Shown here: one piece after another, positions 1 to 16,378 of the stretch
Layout of the letters: each line of letters opens with the position of its first letter
Numbering within the stretch: position 1 is the stretch's first letter
Assembly: GCF_000423625.1 (NCBI RefSeq)
Contig: NZ_AUII01000031.1
Coordinates: forward strand, 1 to 47,977
Direction: 5' to 3'
DNA length: 47,977 nucleotides
DNA from: Pseudonocardia asaccharolytica DSM 44247 = NBRC 16224
GTDB taxonomy: Bacteria > Actinomycetota > Actinomycetes > Mycobacteriales > Pseudonocardiaceae
Notes under the pieces: generated by a model
What the model was told of the DNA's origin: nothing
What the model saw: the letters and a program-made list of their open reading frames with translations, nothing else
Database searches by the model: none
Translations under genes and position numbers: made by a program

Positions 1-186
1 CAGGCGGTCCTATCCGGTATTAGACCCGGTTTCCCAGGCTTATCCCGAAGCTGAGGGCAGGTCACCCACGTGTTACTCACCCGTTCGCCGCTCGTGTACC
101 CCCGAAGAGGCCTTACCGCCCGACTTGCATGTGTTAAGCACGCCGCCAGCGTTCGTCCTGAGCCAGGATCAAACTCTCCAACAAAA
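1..186 (-). rRNA. 16S ribosomal RNA, 5' end (partial)
   Basis: Read on the minus strand, this stretch contains the universal 16S start AGAGTTTGATCCTGGCTCAG, followed by actinobacterial helix 6-8 sequence and the GTGAGTAACACGTGGGTGA region. Only about the first 185 bases are present because the gene continues beyond position 1. The mature 5' end is placed near 186 by analogy with other actinobacteria (TTGTTGGAGAG before the 27F site) and is approximate. Confidence 0.97.
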
Positions 187-247
187 ACCTGGCACAACAC
201 CACAAACCAACTGGCACAAACAAACCAATCCACCAAACAAAGCTCGA

Positions 248-268
248 CACACTGTTGAGTTCTCAAAA
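248..268 (-). promoter_or_regulatory. rrn leader processing/antitermination element
   Basis: The minus strand reads TTTTGAGAACTCAACAGTGT about 60 bases upstream of the mature 16S end. This motif is a hallmark of actinobacterial pre-16S leaders, where it takes part in the long RNase III-type processing stem and in antitermination. Its presence supports the 16S call and shows that the leader is intact. Confidence 0.75.
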
Positions 269-319
269 GACACCCGCACACCCACCACCACACGGCACCC
301 AGGAGGCAGTATCACGCTA

Positions 320-338
320 CTCCAGACTGGATCTGGAG
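320..338 (-). other. Perfect 7-bp hairpin at the start of the rrn leader
   Basis: CTCCAGA and TCTGGAG flank a 5-base loop. The hairpin lies immediately downstream of the predicted rrn transcription start, so the nascent pre-rRNA would begin with it. Its function is unknown; a leader-stabilising role is an inference. Confidence 0.4.
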
Positions 339-348
339 TAACTTTATC

Positions 349-377
349 ATGTTACGTGGTCCGGGGCGCGGAGTCAA
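349..377 (-). promoter_or_regulatory. rrn promoter (-35 TTGACT, 17-bp spacer, -10 TAACAT)
   Basis: On the minus strand TTGACT (372-377) is separated by exactly 17 bases from TAACAT (349-354). This is a near-consensus housekeeping-sigma promoter pointing at the 16S gene. The predicted start is near 341-342, giving a leader of about 155 bases. The spacer is GC-rich, as is usual for actinobacterial rrn promoters. Confidence 0.8.
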
Positions 378-588
378 CCCCCGCTCGGCCCACTTCCGAC
401 AAGGCTACACCCTTGGGTGAAAGCCCTACCGGAGGGATCGCCATCATCTGGGCTGACTCTGGGCCGGAGATCCGTCCCGGTCTGTCGTGCTGCCCGCCGT
501 GGCGACATCAACAACATACACCAGACGTCGCGAGACTGGCCAATCCGGGGGGCCGGTTCCGGTGTTCTCACAGCTCAGTGGGCTTGTG
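378..588. other. Non-coding region between rrn promoter and tyrS
   Basis: I see no convincing gene or tRNA here. The region contains a short palindrome CACCCTTGGGTG (408-419) just upstream of the -35 element, and GC-rich repeats near 545-565 that could end the tyrS transcript. Additional upstream rrn promoters are possible, but I see no second clear -35/-10 pair. Confidence 0.4.
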
Positions 589-1869
589 TCAGTCCCGCGC
601 GACCCGAACGCCGGCCATGTTCCGCTTACCTCGCCGCACCACGAGCCACCGCCCGTGCAGCAGGTCCGCCTCGCCCGGCAGCCATGCCTCGTCGGCCACC
701 TTCGCGTTGTTCACGTAGGCACCGCCCTCCTTCACCGTGCGCCGAGCGGCCCCCCGGCTGTCGGTAAGACCGGTCTCCACCAGGAGATCGACGATCGTCG
801 GCCGCTCGCCGATGCGGACGGTGGCCGTCGGGACCTCGGCCATCGCCGCATCGAGCGTGGCGGCGTCGAGCTCGGCCAGTTCGCCGCGGCCGAACAGGGC
901 CTGGCTTGCCGCGACCACCTGCCGGGTCTGGTGCTCGCCGTGCACCAGGGTCGTGAGCTCCTCGGCCAGCCGTCGCTGCCCGGCGCGCAGCTGCGGCCGG
1001 TCGGCGACGTCCTTCTCGAGCTCGACGATCTCCTCGGGCGGCAGAAAGGTGAACAGCCGCAGGTAGCGCCCCACATCGGCGTCGGTGACGTTGACGAAGT
1101 ACTGGAACCAGGCGTACGGCGAGGTCAGCTCCGGATCGAGCCAGATGTTGCCGCCGCCGGTGGACTTGCCGAACTTGCGACCCTCGGAGTCGGTGACCAG
1201 CGGCGTGGTGAGCGCATGCACGCTCGCCCCCTCCACCCTGCGGACGAGCTCCACCCCGCCGACGATGTTGCCCCACTGGTCGGAGCCGCCGATCTGCAGC
1301 CGGCACCCATGCTCGCGGTACAGCCGCAGGTAGTCCTGGGACTGCAACAGCAGGTAACTGAACTCCGTGTAGGACATCCCGTCTGCCGCCAGTCGGCGCT
1401 TCACCGTGTCCCTCGCGAGCATCACGTTGACCGAGAAATACTTGCCGACCTCGCGCAGGAACTCCAGGACGGTCTGGCCGCCGGTCCAGTCCAGGTTGTT
1501 GACGATGAGCGCGCCGGTCGACGAGCCGTCGAACTCGACGAACCGCTCCAGCTGGCCGCGGATCCGGCCCGCCCATTCCGCGACGACATCGGTCGTCTGC
1601 AGGGTCCGCTCGCCGGTGTCGCGCGGGTCACCGATCATCCCGGTGGCGCCGCCCGCCAGCATGATCGGCCGCGCGCCCGCCTGCTGAAACCGGCGCAGGG
1701 TGAGCAGCGGCACGAGATTGCCGGCGTGCAGGCTGGGGGCCGTCGGGTCGAACCCGCAGTAGAGCGTCAGCGGTTCGTCCGCGGAGAGGTCCTTGCGCAG
1801 CGCGTCGAGATCGGTGCTCTGCGCGATCAGGCCGCGCCACTCCAGCTCGTCGAGGATGTGCGTGCTCAC
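589..1869 (-). CDS. tyrS: Tyrosyl-tRNA synthetase
   Basis: Charges tRNA-Tyr with tyrosine in the cytoplasm. It is a class I aminoacyl-tRNA synthetase of about 426 residues, the normal bacterial size. The HIGH-type motif is HAGN (residues 48-51, after [12 protein letters not shown]), the KMSKS-type loop is KFGKS, and the tail is an S4-like RNA-binding domain ([13 protein letters not shown]). The reading frame stays open further upstream, but the GTG at 1869 is chosen because GGAGG sits 9 bases before it and the family N-terminus ([12 protein letters not shown]) begins there. It lies 45 bases downstream of the DNA glycosylase gene. The tyrS-rrn arrangement is common in actinobacteria. Confidence 0.96.
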   Translation of the reverse strand: MSTHILDELEWRGLIAQSTDLDALRKDLSADEPLTLYCGFDPTAPSLHAGNLVPLLTLRRFQQAGARPIMLAGGATGMIGDPRDTGERTLQTTDVVAEWAGRIRGQLERFVEFDGSSTGALIVNNLDWTGGQTVLEFLREVGKYFSVNVMLARDTVKRRLAADGMSYTEFSYLLLQSQDYLRLYREHGCRLQIGGSDQWGNIVGGVELVRRVEGASVHALTTPLVTDSEGRKFGKSTGGGNIWLDPELTSPYAWFQYFVNVTDADVGRYLRLFTFLPPEEIVELEKDVADRPQLRAGQRRLAEELTTLVHGEHQTRQVVAASQALFGRGELAELDAATLDAAMAEVPTATVRIGERPTIVDLLVETGLTDSRGAARRTVKEGGAYVNNAKVADEAWLPGEADLLHGRWLVVRRGKRNMAGVRVARD

Positions 1870-1913
1870 GACCTCGATCCTCCCCCAACCGCGACGGCCG
1901 TCCGCCGCGGCCC

Positions 1914-5130
<3,217 letters not shown>

Positions 5131-5187
5131 GTGTCCTCCTTCGTCGGACCCGTGAGTGGCGAGTACCGCTCCGGCGTTACTCGGCGC

Positions 5188-7815
<2,628 letters not shown>

Positions 7816-7827
7816 CAACGGATGCCT

Positions 7828-7846
7828 CCTCGCTTCAGGAGCGAGG
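7828..7846 (-). promoter_or_regulatory. Hairpin holding the tnpB stop codon and overlapping the argD Shine-Dalgarno
   Basis: CCTCGCT and AGCGAGG pair perfectly around a 5-base loop. In the minus-strand transcript the loop contains the tnpB TGA stop (7837-7835), and the 3' arm runs into AGGAGG (7825-7830), the argD ribosome site. A ribosome ending on tnpB would open the hairpin, which suggests translational coupling of argD to tnpB. This is an inference from geometry. The same hairpin may be part of the guide-RNA scaffold. Confidence 0.6.
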
Positions 7847-8968
7847 CGGTCTCACTCCGTCTCCACAGGCAGACACGGCCAGCCCGGCCGCCAGAATGAC
7901 CTTCGCCGCGTTCACGTCCCGGTCGTGCACCACCCCGCACCCGGAGCAGGACCACGACCGGACAGCAAGCGGCAGCGCGTCGGCGATCCGGCCGCACCCC
8001 GAGCAGGTCTTGCTGCTCGGGTACCGGCGGTCGATCGCGATCACGGTGCGGCCGTACCAGGCCGCCTTGTACTCCAGCATCCGGCGCAGTTCCGCCCAGG
8101 CCGCGTCGGAGATCGCACGCGCGAGAGAGTGGTTGCGCACCAGGTTGCGGACGGCCAGGTCCTCGAGGACCACCGTTTGGTTCTCGCGGAGGATCCTCGT
8201 GGACAGCTTGTGCAGATGGTCCCGCCTGCGGTCGCGGATACGACCGTGGATCTTTGCCACCCGGGCGCGGGCCTTGGCCCGGTTCGCCGAGCCCCTCGCC
8301 TTCCGGGACAGCCTGCGTTGCGCGCGGGCCAGCTTCGCCCGGTCCCGGCGCTCGTGCAGCGGGTTGAGGACCTTCTCCCCGGTGGACAGGGTGACCAGGC
8401 TGGTGATCCCGGCATCGACCCCCACGATCGCGTCGCTCGGCGGACCATCTGACACGATCTCCTCGACCAGGATCGACACATGGAACTGCCCGCGGGCGTT
8501 CCGTGAGACGGTGACCTGCGAGGGCACCGCACCCTCGGGCAGCGGACGAGACCACACGATCCGCAGCGGGGCGTCCTGCTTGGCCAGGGTGAGCCGGCCG
8601 TCCCGATAGGAGAAGCAGTTGCGGAAGTAGGTGGCCGACTCGGTCGTCCTGCCCTTCTTCTTGAACGTCGGGTACTTGGCCCGTTTGGCCCAGAAGCTGA
8701 CGTAGGCGGCCTGCAGGTGCCGCAGCGCAGCCTGCAAGGGCCCCTTGGACGGCTCGGCCAGCCATACCGTGGCCGGGTCGCGCTTCCAGCCGGTGAGCCA
8801 CCTGTCGGTCTCGGCGTGGGTGACCCGCCGGTGTTCCTGGATCCGGGCCCGGGACCGTTCGGCCAGGGCGCGGTTGTCGACGTAGCGGACGCAGCCGAAG
8901 GTGCGGGCGAGCTGCTGTGCCTGCTCGTCGGTGGGGTAGAAGCGGTAGCGGTACGCCCGCCACACCAT
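7835..8968 (-). CDS. tnpB: TnpB RNA-guided endonuclease (IS200/IS605 family)
   Basis: TnpB proteins are compact RuvC nucleases guided by an RNA made from the element's right end; they cut DNA next to a short target motif and help the element persist. This copy (377 residues) looks complete. It has the N-terminal OrfB helix-turn-helix ([25 protein letters not shown]), RuvC acidic residues D185 (GVDAG), E269 (VLEDL) and D351 (HDRDVNAA), and a zinc finger of C322/C325/C341/C344. ATG 8968 matches the usual family N-terminus; an upstream in-frame ATG at 8989 would add 7 residues. A perfect LexA box lies between the two ATGs. It can also be read from the argC promoter. Confidence 0.93.
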   Translation of the reverse strand: MVWRAYRYRFYPTDEQAQQLARTFGCVRYVDNRALAERSRARIQEHRRVTHAETDRWLTGWKRDPATVWLAEPSKGPLQAALRHLQAAYVSFWAKRAKYPTFKKKGRTTESATYFRNCFSYRDGRLTLAKQDAPLRIVWSRPLPEGAVPSQVTVSRNARGQFHVSILVEEIVSDGPPSDAIVGVDAGITSLVTLSTGEKVLNPLHERRDRAKLARAQRRLSRKARGSANRAKARARVAKIHGRIRDRRRDHLHKLSTRILRENQTVVLEDLAVRNLVRNHSLARAISDAAWAELRRMLEYKAAWYGRTVIAIDRRYPSSKTCSGCGRIADALPLAVRSWSCSGCGVVHDRDVNAAKVILAAGLAVSACGDGVRPPRS

Positions 8969-8970
8969 CT

Positions 8971-8986
8971 TCGAACCTATGTTCGA
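8971..8986. promoter_or_regulatory. Perfect LexA (SOS) box at the tnpB start
   Basis: The 16 bases TCGAACCTATGTTCGA match the actinobacterial LexA consensus TCGAAC-N4-GTTCGA without mismatch. A TACCAT -10-like element (8988-8993, minus strand) would place the transcription start near 8981, inside the box, followed by AGG and ATG 8968. This is the geometry of a LexA-repressed promoter. I cannot identify a good -35 element. Confidence 0.75.
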
Positions 8987-9031
8987 CATGGTAGCAGGTG
9001 ATCCTGTTCCGCAGGTGTTGATGCGCTCTCA

Positions 9032-9047
9032 CCGGCCCGAAGGCCGG
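9032..9047 (-). other. Left-end hairpin of the tnpB element
   Basis: CCGGCC and GGCCGG enclose a CGAA loop (TTCG on the minus strand), with flanking GCTC/GAGC able to extend the structure. It lies between the argB stop and tnpB, where the left-end subterminal hairpin of an IS200/IS605 element is expected. An alternative role as an argB terminator is possible because there is no other one here. Confidence 0.55.
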
Positions 9048-9070
9048 AGCCTGCGCGCTACGTCTCACGG

Positions 9071-9971
9071 TCACGGGATCACCATCGTTCCGACTCCCTC
9101 GGACGTGAACACCTCGAGCAGCACCGAGTGCGGCATCCGCCCGTCGATCACATGTGCCTGGCCGACCCCGGCGCGCACCGCCCGCAGGCAGGCCTCCATC
9201 TTCGGTGCCATCCCGCTCTCCAGCTCCGGCAGCATGAGCTCCAGCTGGTCGGCGGTCAGCTCGCTGATCACCGAATCGGGGTCGGGGTAGTTCGCGTGCA
9301 AGCCCTCGACGTCGGTGAGCACCACGAGCTTCGCGGCGTCGAGGGCGCCCGCCAGTGCGGCGGCGGCGCTGTCGGCGTTGATGTTGTAGACGGTGCCGTC
9401 GAGGTCGGGGGCGACCCCGGCGACGACCGGGATGCGCCCGGCGCGCACGATGTCGAGCACCGCGTCCGGGTTGACGGTGACGACGTCGCCGACCAGGCCG
9501 ATGTCGACCTGCTCGCCGCCGACCAGCGCGGTGCGCTTCTCCGCGGTGAACAGGTGCGCGTCCTCGCCGGAGAGCCCGACCGCGTACGGCCCGTGCTGGT
9601 TGATCAACCCGACCAGCTCGCGGCCGACCTGCCCGACCAGCACCATCCGGATCACGTCGATGGTCTCGGGCGTGGTGACCCGCAGCCCGCCGCGGAACTC
9701 CCCGGGCAGCCCGAGCCGATCGAGCATCGCGGTGATCTGCGGGCCGCCGCCGTGCACCACGACGGGGTGGATGCCGGCCAGCCGCAGGAACACCATGTCC
9801 TGCGCGAACGCCTGTTTGAGCCCTTCGTCGATCATGGCGTTGCCGCCGTACTTGACGACGACGACCTTCGAGTGGAAGCGCTGCAGCCAGGGCAGCGCCT
9901 CGGCGAGCACGCCCGCCTTCTCGCTCGCCCGCTTGAGCCGCACCGGACCGGCGTTCTCCCGGGGGGCGCTC

Positions 9972-9988
<17 letters not shown>
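9071..9988 (-). CDS. argB: Acetylglutamate kinase
   Basis: Phosphorylates N-acetylglutamate in arginine synthesis and is usually the arginine-inhibited step. The 305-residue protein has the amino-acid-kinase core: [10 protein letters not shown] (residues about 42-51), [19 protein letters not shown] and [13 protein letters not shown]. The N-terminal helix ([17 protein letters not shown]) is of the type used in hexameric, arginine-sensitive forms. The ATG at 9988 overlaps the end of argJ by 17 bases. The C-terminus GTMVIP looks normal, so the element inserted after or very near its stop. Confidence 0.97.
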
Positions 9989-12187
<2,199 letters not shown>

Positions 12188-12231
12188 CAATCCTCGGCAT
12201 CCACCGCAGCGGTGGGCGTCCAGTGGCCCGC

Positions 12232-12639
12232 TCACCTGTTCTGCCCGGACGTGCGCCGTCTGCTGTTCGCCGCGAGTGACTTGAGTTCCCGGGACAGGGT
12301 CTCCAATCCGTGAACCTGGGCGCGCAGCGCGTCGATGCGGCCGTCGGCCGCGGCCCGGAACATCGCCAACCGGCCCAGCAGCGCCGCGGTCCGCTCCTCG
12401 TCATCGCCCGGGTCGCCGCGCACCGCGTCCACGGTGGCCAGCAGTTCACGCATCTGCTCGAGCGTGAAGTCGAGGGGCTTGAGCGTCTTGATCAGGGCCA
12501 GCCGCTCCACATCGGCCTCGGTGTACAGGCGAAACCCGCCTGCCGAGCGCTCCGAGGGCACGACCAATCCGACCTCGTGGTAGTGCCGGATCGTCCGCAG
12601 CGACAACCCGACCCGGTTGGCGACCTCACCGATCTGCAT
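12232..12639 (-). CDS. MerR-family transcriptional regulator
   Basis: A one-component regulator of about 135 residues. The N-terminal winged helix is MQIGEVANRVGLSLRTIRHYHEVGLVVPSERSAGGFRLYTEADVERL, a textbook MerR fold, followed by a short helical dimerisation region (FTLEQMRELLATVDAVRGD) and a basic tail. There are no cysteine clusters, so a metal sensor is unlikely. The frame is open up to 12702, but family alignment favours ATG 12639. It is divergent from the RmlC-like gene and shares its promoter region. Confidence 0.85.
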   Translation of the reverse strand: MQIGEVANRVGLSLRTIRHYHEVGLVVPSERSAGGFRLYTEADVERLALIKTLKPLDFTLEQMRELLATVDAVRGDPGDDEERTAALLGRLAMFRAAADGRIDALRAQVHGLETLSRELKSLAANSRRRTSGQNR

Positions 12640-12780
12640 CAACGTCAACAACCATCCCCACGCCCTGTCGACGATCGCCGCCGTGGATCGCGTCTCGATC
12701 ACCGGAGTCTATTCGGTGCGTCCTTCACGGAAGCCTCGTCCTGACACCCCCGCCGTTTCGCGGTCCGTCCTATCGCCGGC

Positions 12781-12808
12781 AACTCTACTCTATCGTCAAT
12801 GTAGAGTT
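12781..12808. promoter_or_regulatory. Inverted repeat in the MerR/epimerase intergenic region
   Basis: AACTCTAC (12781-12788) and GTAGAGTT (12801-12808) are perfect 8-bp arms 12 bases apart. The minus strand has TTGACG (12794-12799), a 19-base spacer and GATAGG, the long spacing typical of MerR-controlled promoters. On the plus strand TAAGAT (12816-12821) may be the -10 of the epimerase gene. The likely binder is the MerR protein; this is inferred from position. Confidence 0.5.
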
Positions 12809-12853
12809 CTCTCGGTAAGATATCGCCTCGCACGACGCGCTGGGAGGACCAGC

Positions 12854-13429
12854 ATGCATGTTCGCCAGACCCGGCTTTCCGGAGTCCTGCTCTTCGAACC
12901 CACACCCCACACCGACGAGCGTGGCTGGTTCAGCCGCACGTTCGACGCGGCGTCGGTCGCCGACGCCGGGATCGACCCCACCGGCTTCGTGCAGGATTCG
13001 CAGTCGCGCAGCCTGCTCGGCGTGATCCGTGGCCTCCACGGACGCCGCGGCACCGGCGAGGCCAAGCTCGTCCGGTGCGCGCACGGCGCCATCCACGACG
13101 TGGTGGTCGACGCCCGCCCGGACTCACCGACCTTCGGGCGTTGGGAGGCCTTCACACTCGACGACACGAACCTGGCTTCGCTCTACATCCCACGCGGCTG
13201 CCTCCACGGCTTCCAGGCGCTGACCAGCATCGCCGACACCTGCTATCGCATCGACGCGCACCACGACCCGACCCAGGACGTCGCGGTGCGCTTCGACGAC
13301 CCCGAGCTCGGCATCCGGTGGCCGCTGGAGGTGACCCTCGTCAGCGACAAGGACCGCCGGGCGGCAAGCTGGTCCGCGCTGCGCGCACAACTTCGCGATG
13401 CCTCCGCGACAGTGTCGGGCCCGGTGTAG
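12854..13429 (+). CDS. dTDP-4-dehydrorhamnose 3,5-epimerase (RmlC)-like cupin
   Basis: Resembles RmlC, which epimerises dTDP-4-keto-6-deoxyglucose. The 191-residue cupin has RGLHG with the catalytic His, the segments KLVRCAHGAIHDVVVDARPDSPTFG, IPRGCLHGF and DDPELGIRWPL. The position of the catalytic tyrosine (usual YKTTDYY.P) reads YRIDAHHDP, so Tyr is replaced by His; the full 3,5-epimerase reaction is therefore uncertain and a single epimerase or another cupin role is possible. ATG 12854 follows GGGAGG. No other sugar-nucleotide genes are nearby. Confidence 0.8.
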   Translation: MHVRQTRLSGVLLFEPTPHTDERGWFSRTFDAASVADAGIDPTGFVQDSQSRSLLGVIRGLHGRRGTGEAKLVRCAHGAIHDVVVDARPDSPTFGRWEAFTLDDTNLASLYIPRGCLHGFQALTSIADTCYRIDAHHDPTQDVAVRFDDPELGIRWPLEVTLVSDKDRRAASWSALRAQLRDASATVSGPV

Positions 13430-13491
13430 TCGACCGGCCGGACGCGGCTGCGATCAAGGCCTCCGAATGCGGTGACCGGTCGGCCAAACTC

Positions 13492-14727
13492 TTACGTTGA
13501 GGTAAAGTCAGCGGGAACCGCACACCGGCGATCCGCGGTCGGATCGCTGAGCCATTCCAGCACCCGCCCGGTGTGCTCGCCCAGTGTGGGCGGCGGCAGG
13601 TGCTCGCGGCGCAGGACGTTGCGTTCGTGCAGGTCCTCCATGCGCACGGCGGGCCCGGGCAGGGTGATCGGCCCCGCCGTGCGGTGGGTGAGCTCCAGCA
13701 GCAGCCCCTGGCTGCGGGTCTGCGCCCACGCGTACACCTCGTCGAGGGTGCGGACCCGGCCGCTGGGAACGCCCAGCTCGGTGAGCCGCTCCAGACAGGC
13801 GTCGCGGGTCAGGTCCGACCAGGCCCGCTCCACCGCGTCGACGAGCAGGTCGTGGTTGGCGAGCCGGTCGGCGTTGCCGGCGAATCGCTCGTCGTCGGGG
13901 TCGAGCCCGACAGCCGAGGCGAACACCCGCCACTGCCCCTCGTTGCCGACGGCGACCTGGACGTAGCCGTCGGCGCACTGGAAGGCCCCGTAGGGCGCGA
14001 TCGTCGGATGGTGGTTGCCGCTGCCGGACGGCACCTCGCCCGCCACCGTGGCGCGGGTGCCCTGGAAAGCGTGGGCCCCGACGATCCCCGACAGCAGCGA
14101 CGTCCGCACCATCCGGCCCTCGCCGGTGCGTTCCCGCTCGGCGAGGGCGGCGACGACGCCGAAGGCCCCGTAGATGCCGGCGAGCAGGTCACCGATCGGC
14201 ACCCCGACCCGCATCGGCCGGTCGGGCGGGCCGGTGAGGCTCATCAGCCCCGCCTCGCCCTGGGCGATCTGGTCGTAGCCGGGCCTGGCGCGCTCCGGGC
14301 CGTCGTGCCCGAACCCGCTGATGGACAGCACGACGAGGCCGGGGTTGAGCACGCGCAGCTCCTCGGTCCCGAAGCCGAGGCGGTCGAGCACCCCGGGGCG
14401 GAAGTTCTCGATGAGCACATCGGCGCGGGCGACGAGGGCGTCGAGGGTGTCACGGTCCTGCGCGGACTTCAGATCCAGGACGACCGATTCCTTGTTGCGG
14501 TTGCAGGCGAGGAAGTACGTCGAGTCCCGCTCCCCGACGAACGGCGGACCCCAGGTGCGGGACTCGTCGCCGGTGCCGGGCTGCTCCAGCTTCACCACCC
14601 GGGCGCCGAGGTCGCCGAGCATCATCGCCGCGTGCGGGCCCGCCAGCGCGCGGGATAGGTCGACGACGAGGTAGCCGGCCAGCGGCCCCGCCACGGTGGC
14701 GGAATGGCCGTTGCGCTCCCCGGTCAT
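13492..14727 (-). CDS. CaiB/BaiF family CoA-transferase
   Basis: Class III CoA-transferases move CoA from an acyl-CoA donor to a carboxylic acid. The 411-residue protein has the family N-terminus (LVVDLSRALAGPHAAMMLGDLGARVVKLE), CNRNKESVVLDLK, IENFRPGVLDRLGFG and the catalytic-aspartate segment VPIGDLLAGIYGAFG. The ATG overlaps the hydrolase stop (ATGA). It is the last gene of the catabolic operon and presumably activates an acid released by ring fission or amide cleavage; the substrate is unknown. Confidence 0.92.
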   Translation of the reverse strand: MTGERNGHSATVAGPLAGYLVVDLSRALAGPHAAMMLGDLGARVVKLEQPGTGDESRTWGPPFVGERDSTYFLACNRNKESVVLDLKSAQDRDTLDALVARADVLIENFRPGVLDRLGFGTEELRVLNPGLVVLSISGFGHDGPERARPGYDQIAQGEAGLMSLTGPPDRPMRVGVPIGDLLAGIYGAFGVVAALAERERTGEGRMVRTSLLSGIVGAHAFQGTRATVAGEVPSGSGNHHPTIAPYGAFQCADGYVQVAVGNEGQWRVFASAVGLDPDDERFAGNADRLANHDLLVDAVERAWSDLTRDACLERLTELGVPSGRVRTLDEVYAWAQTRSQGLLLELTHRTAGPITLPGPAVRMEDLHERNVLRREHLPPPTLGEHTGRVLEWLSDPTADRRCAVPADFTST

Positions 14728-15608
14728 GCCGGGTTCCGCAGGTCATCGAGGACGTCCTCGAGGAAGAAGTCCTCGACGAGGCGGTGGAAGCGCGCGGCGT
14801 GCTCGATCTGCGTCCAGTGCCCGCATTTGCCGAAGACGTGCAGTTGCGCGTCGGGGATCGTGCGGAACATGTGCAGCGAGGCGTCCATCGGGACGACGCG
14901 ATCCTCCCGGCCGTGCAGGATCAGCGTGTGGTGCGGCATCCGGGCCAGCACGTCGTCGGGCACCACCTGGGCATCCAGCCAGCGCTGCCGCGGCGGCGGG
15001 AAGATCTTCTCGAAGACCTCCTGAGCGCCGGGGCGGATCGTCGCCTGGTAGCGCAGCGCGGCCAGTTCGTCGGTCACCAGCGACCGGTCGTAGGCCATGA
15101 TGTCCATGACCCGCTTCATGTTCGCCACCGACGGGGTGTAACCCCACAGCTCCTCCAGCTCCGGCGAGACGGGCATCTGCACGCCACCCGCGCCCATCAG
15201 CACGATCCGGCCGACCCGGTCGGGATGCCTGGTGGCCAGATGCAGCGAGAGGCCGCCACCGAACGAGTTGCCCACCAGGTTCACCCGCTCCAGGCCCACG
15301 GCGTCGAGCAGCGCCAGCACCTGGTCGATCCAGGTGTCGAAGATGCGGAACTCCAGCCCGTCGGGCACCTCGGTATAGCCGAAGCCGACCAGGTCGGGGA
15401 CCAGGACGCGGAACCGCTCGGCGAGCACCGGCAGCAGGCCGCGCCAGTTGGCCCAGCCCGACACCCCCGCCCCGGAGCCGTGGAGGAGCAGTACCGGCGC
15501 ACCGGAACCGACATCGTGGACGTTGGTGCGGTAGCCACCGGTCTGGACGAACTGCCCGATCTCGGCGTTGCCGGCGGTGGACGGGCTGGTCACGGTCGTA
15601 TCGGTCAT
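14724..15608 (-). CDS. Alpha/beta hydrolase, meta-cleavage product hydrolase type
   Basis: Probably hydrolyses a C-C bond in a ring-fission product formed by the extradiol dioxygenase. The 294-residue protein has the oxyanion motif LLLHGSGAGVSGWANW, the nucleophile elbow VGNSFGGG (the G-N-S-x-G-G form typical of DmpD/BphD-like hydrolases), the acidic residue in HGREDRVVP and the histidine in KCGHWTQIE. The start at 15608 is fixed by an ATGA overlap with the upstream gene. An ester or amide hydrolase role (for example N-formyl deacylation) cannot be excluded. Confidence 0.9.
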   Translation of the reverse strand: MTDTTVTSPSTAGNAEIGQFVQTGGYRTNVHDVGSGAPVLLLHGSGAGVSGWANWRGLLPVLAERFRVLVPDLVGFGYTEVPDGLEFRIFDTWIDQVLALLDAVGLERVNLVGNSFGGGLSLHLATRHPDRVGRIVLMGAGGVQMPVSPELEELWGYTPSVANMKRVMDIMAYDRSLVTDELAALRYQATIRPGAQEVFEKIFPPPRQRWLDAQVVPDDVLARMPHHTLILHGREDRVVPMDASLHMFRTIPDAQLHVFGKCGHWTQIEHAARFHRLVEDFFLEDVLDDLRNPA

Positions 15609-16378
15609 CGGGTCGCGATTTCCTCGATCGGGTCGAAAACGGTGGGGACGGCGGAGAGCAGGTCGTCCTGCGGGCGTTCGGGTGCGGGGTAGGCGCGTTT
15701 GCTGTGGCTGAGCCCGGTCCGCACCAGCAGCTCGCACAGCGTGTTGGCGACAACCCCCGGGTTGATGACCGGAACGTCGAGCCGCTCGGCGAGATGGGCG
15801 TGGCTCTGGTGCATCGTCGTGGAGCCCAGGACGATCACGTCGGCGCCGTCCTCGTCGATCGCGGCGCGAGCCGCGCGCTCGAGCGCGGCGAAGACGACCT
15901 CCTCCTTGCCGGCGAGCAGCTCCGCGGTGTCGGGGCGGACCCCGATATCGTGGATCGAGGCCAGCCGATGCGCCAGGCCGTGTTCGGTGACGGTCTTGGT
16001 GTAGAGGGCGTGCCACTGCGGCCACATGGTGACGACCGAGAATCGGCTGCCCAGTTGGCAGGCCAGCAGCATGGCGGCCTGACCGGCCCCGACGACAGGG
16101 ATGCTCAGCCGCGAGCGCAGCGCGGCGAGCGCGGAGTCGCTGACCGAGTTGATGCAGACGGCGTCGTAGCCCTCGTCCTCGGCGCGGCATCCCGCGTCGA
16201 GGACGAATGCGTCGGCGAGGGTCTGCTCGTACGGGCTGTCGATGGTGGTGGCGCCCGCGCGGGCCGCGAGGAACCGGGTCTGCACGCCCGGAGTCAGCAC
16301 GCCGCCGTCGAGCTGGGCCTCGAACGCGGCGAGCGCTGCGGGCGGCATCGGCACCGGGACGATGTTGAGGATGCGCAT
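15605..16378 (-). CDS. Asp/Glu/hydantoin racemase-fold protein lacking the catalytic cysteines
   Basis: A 257-residue member of the Asp/Glu racemase superfamily (hydantoin racemase, maleate isomerase, arylmalonate decarboxylase). Family features are the N-terminal RILNIVPVP, YDAVCINSVSDSAL, IPVVGAGQAAML and ADVIVLGSTTM...DVPVINPG. Aligned by eye to hydantoin racemases, both active-site cysteines (AC-F-x-D-P-G and L-G-C-T) are serines here: S78 and S186. C75 is near but shifted by three. The activity is therefore unclear. ATG 16378 overlaps the previous stop (TGATG). Confidence 0.82.
   Translation of the reverse strand: MRILNIVPVPMPPAALAAFEAQLDGGVLTPGVQTRFLAARAGATTIDSPYEQTLADAFVLDAGCRAEDEGYDAVCINSVSDSALAALRSRLSIPVVGAGQAAMLLACQLGSRFSVVTMWPQWHALYTKTVTEHGLAHRLASIHDIGVRPDTAELLAGKEEVVFAALERAARAAIDEDGADVIVLGSTTMHQSHAHLAERLDVPVINPGVVANTLCELLVRTGLSHSKRAYPAPERPQDDLLSAVPTVFDPIEEIATR

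Noticed and set aside
13430..13491. Inverted CGACCGG/CCGGTCG near the convergent epimerase and CoA-transferase ends
   Set aside because: Only 7 bp with a wide spacer in GC-rich DNA; too weak to call a terminator.
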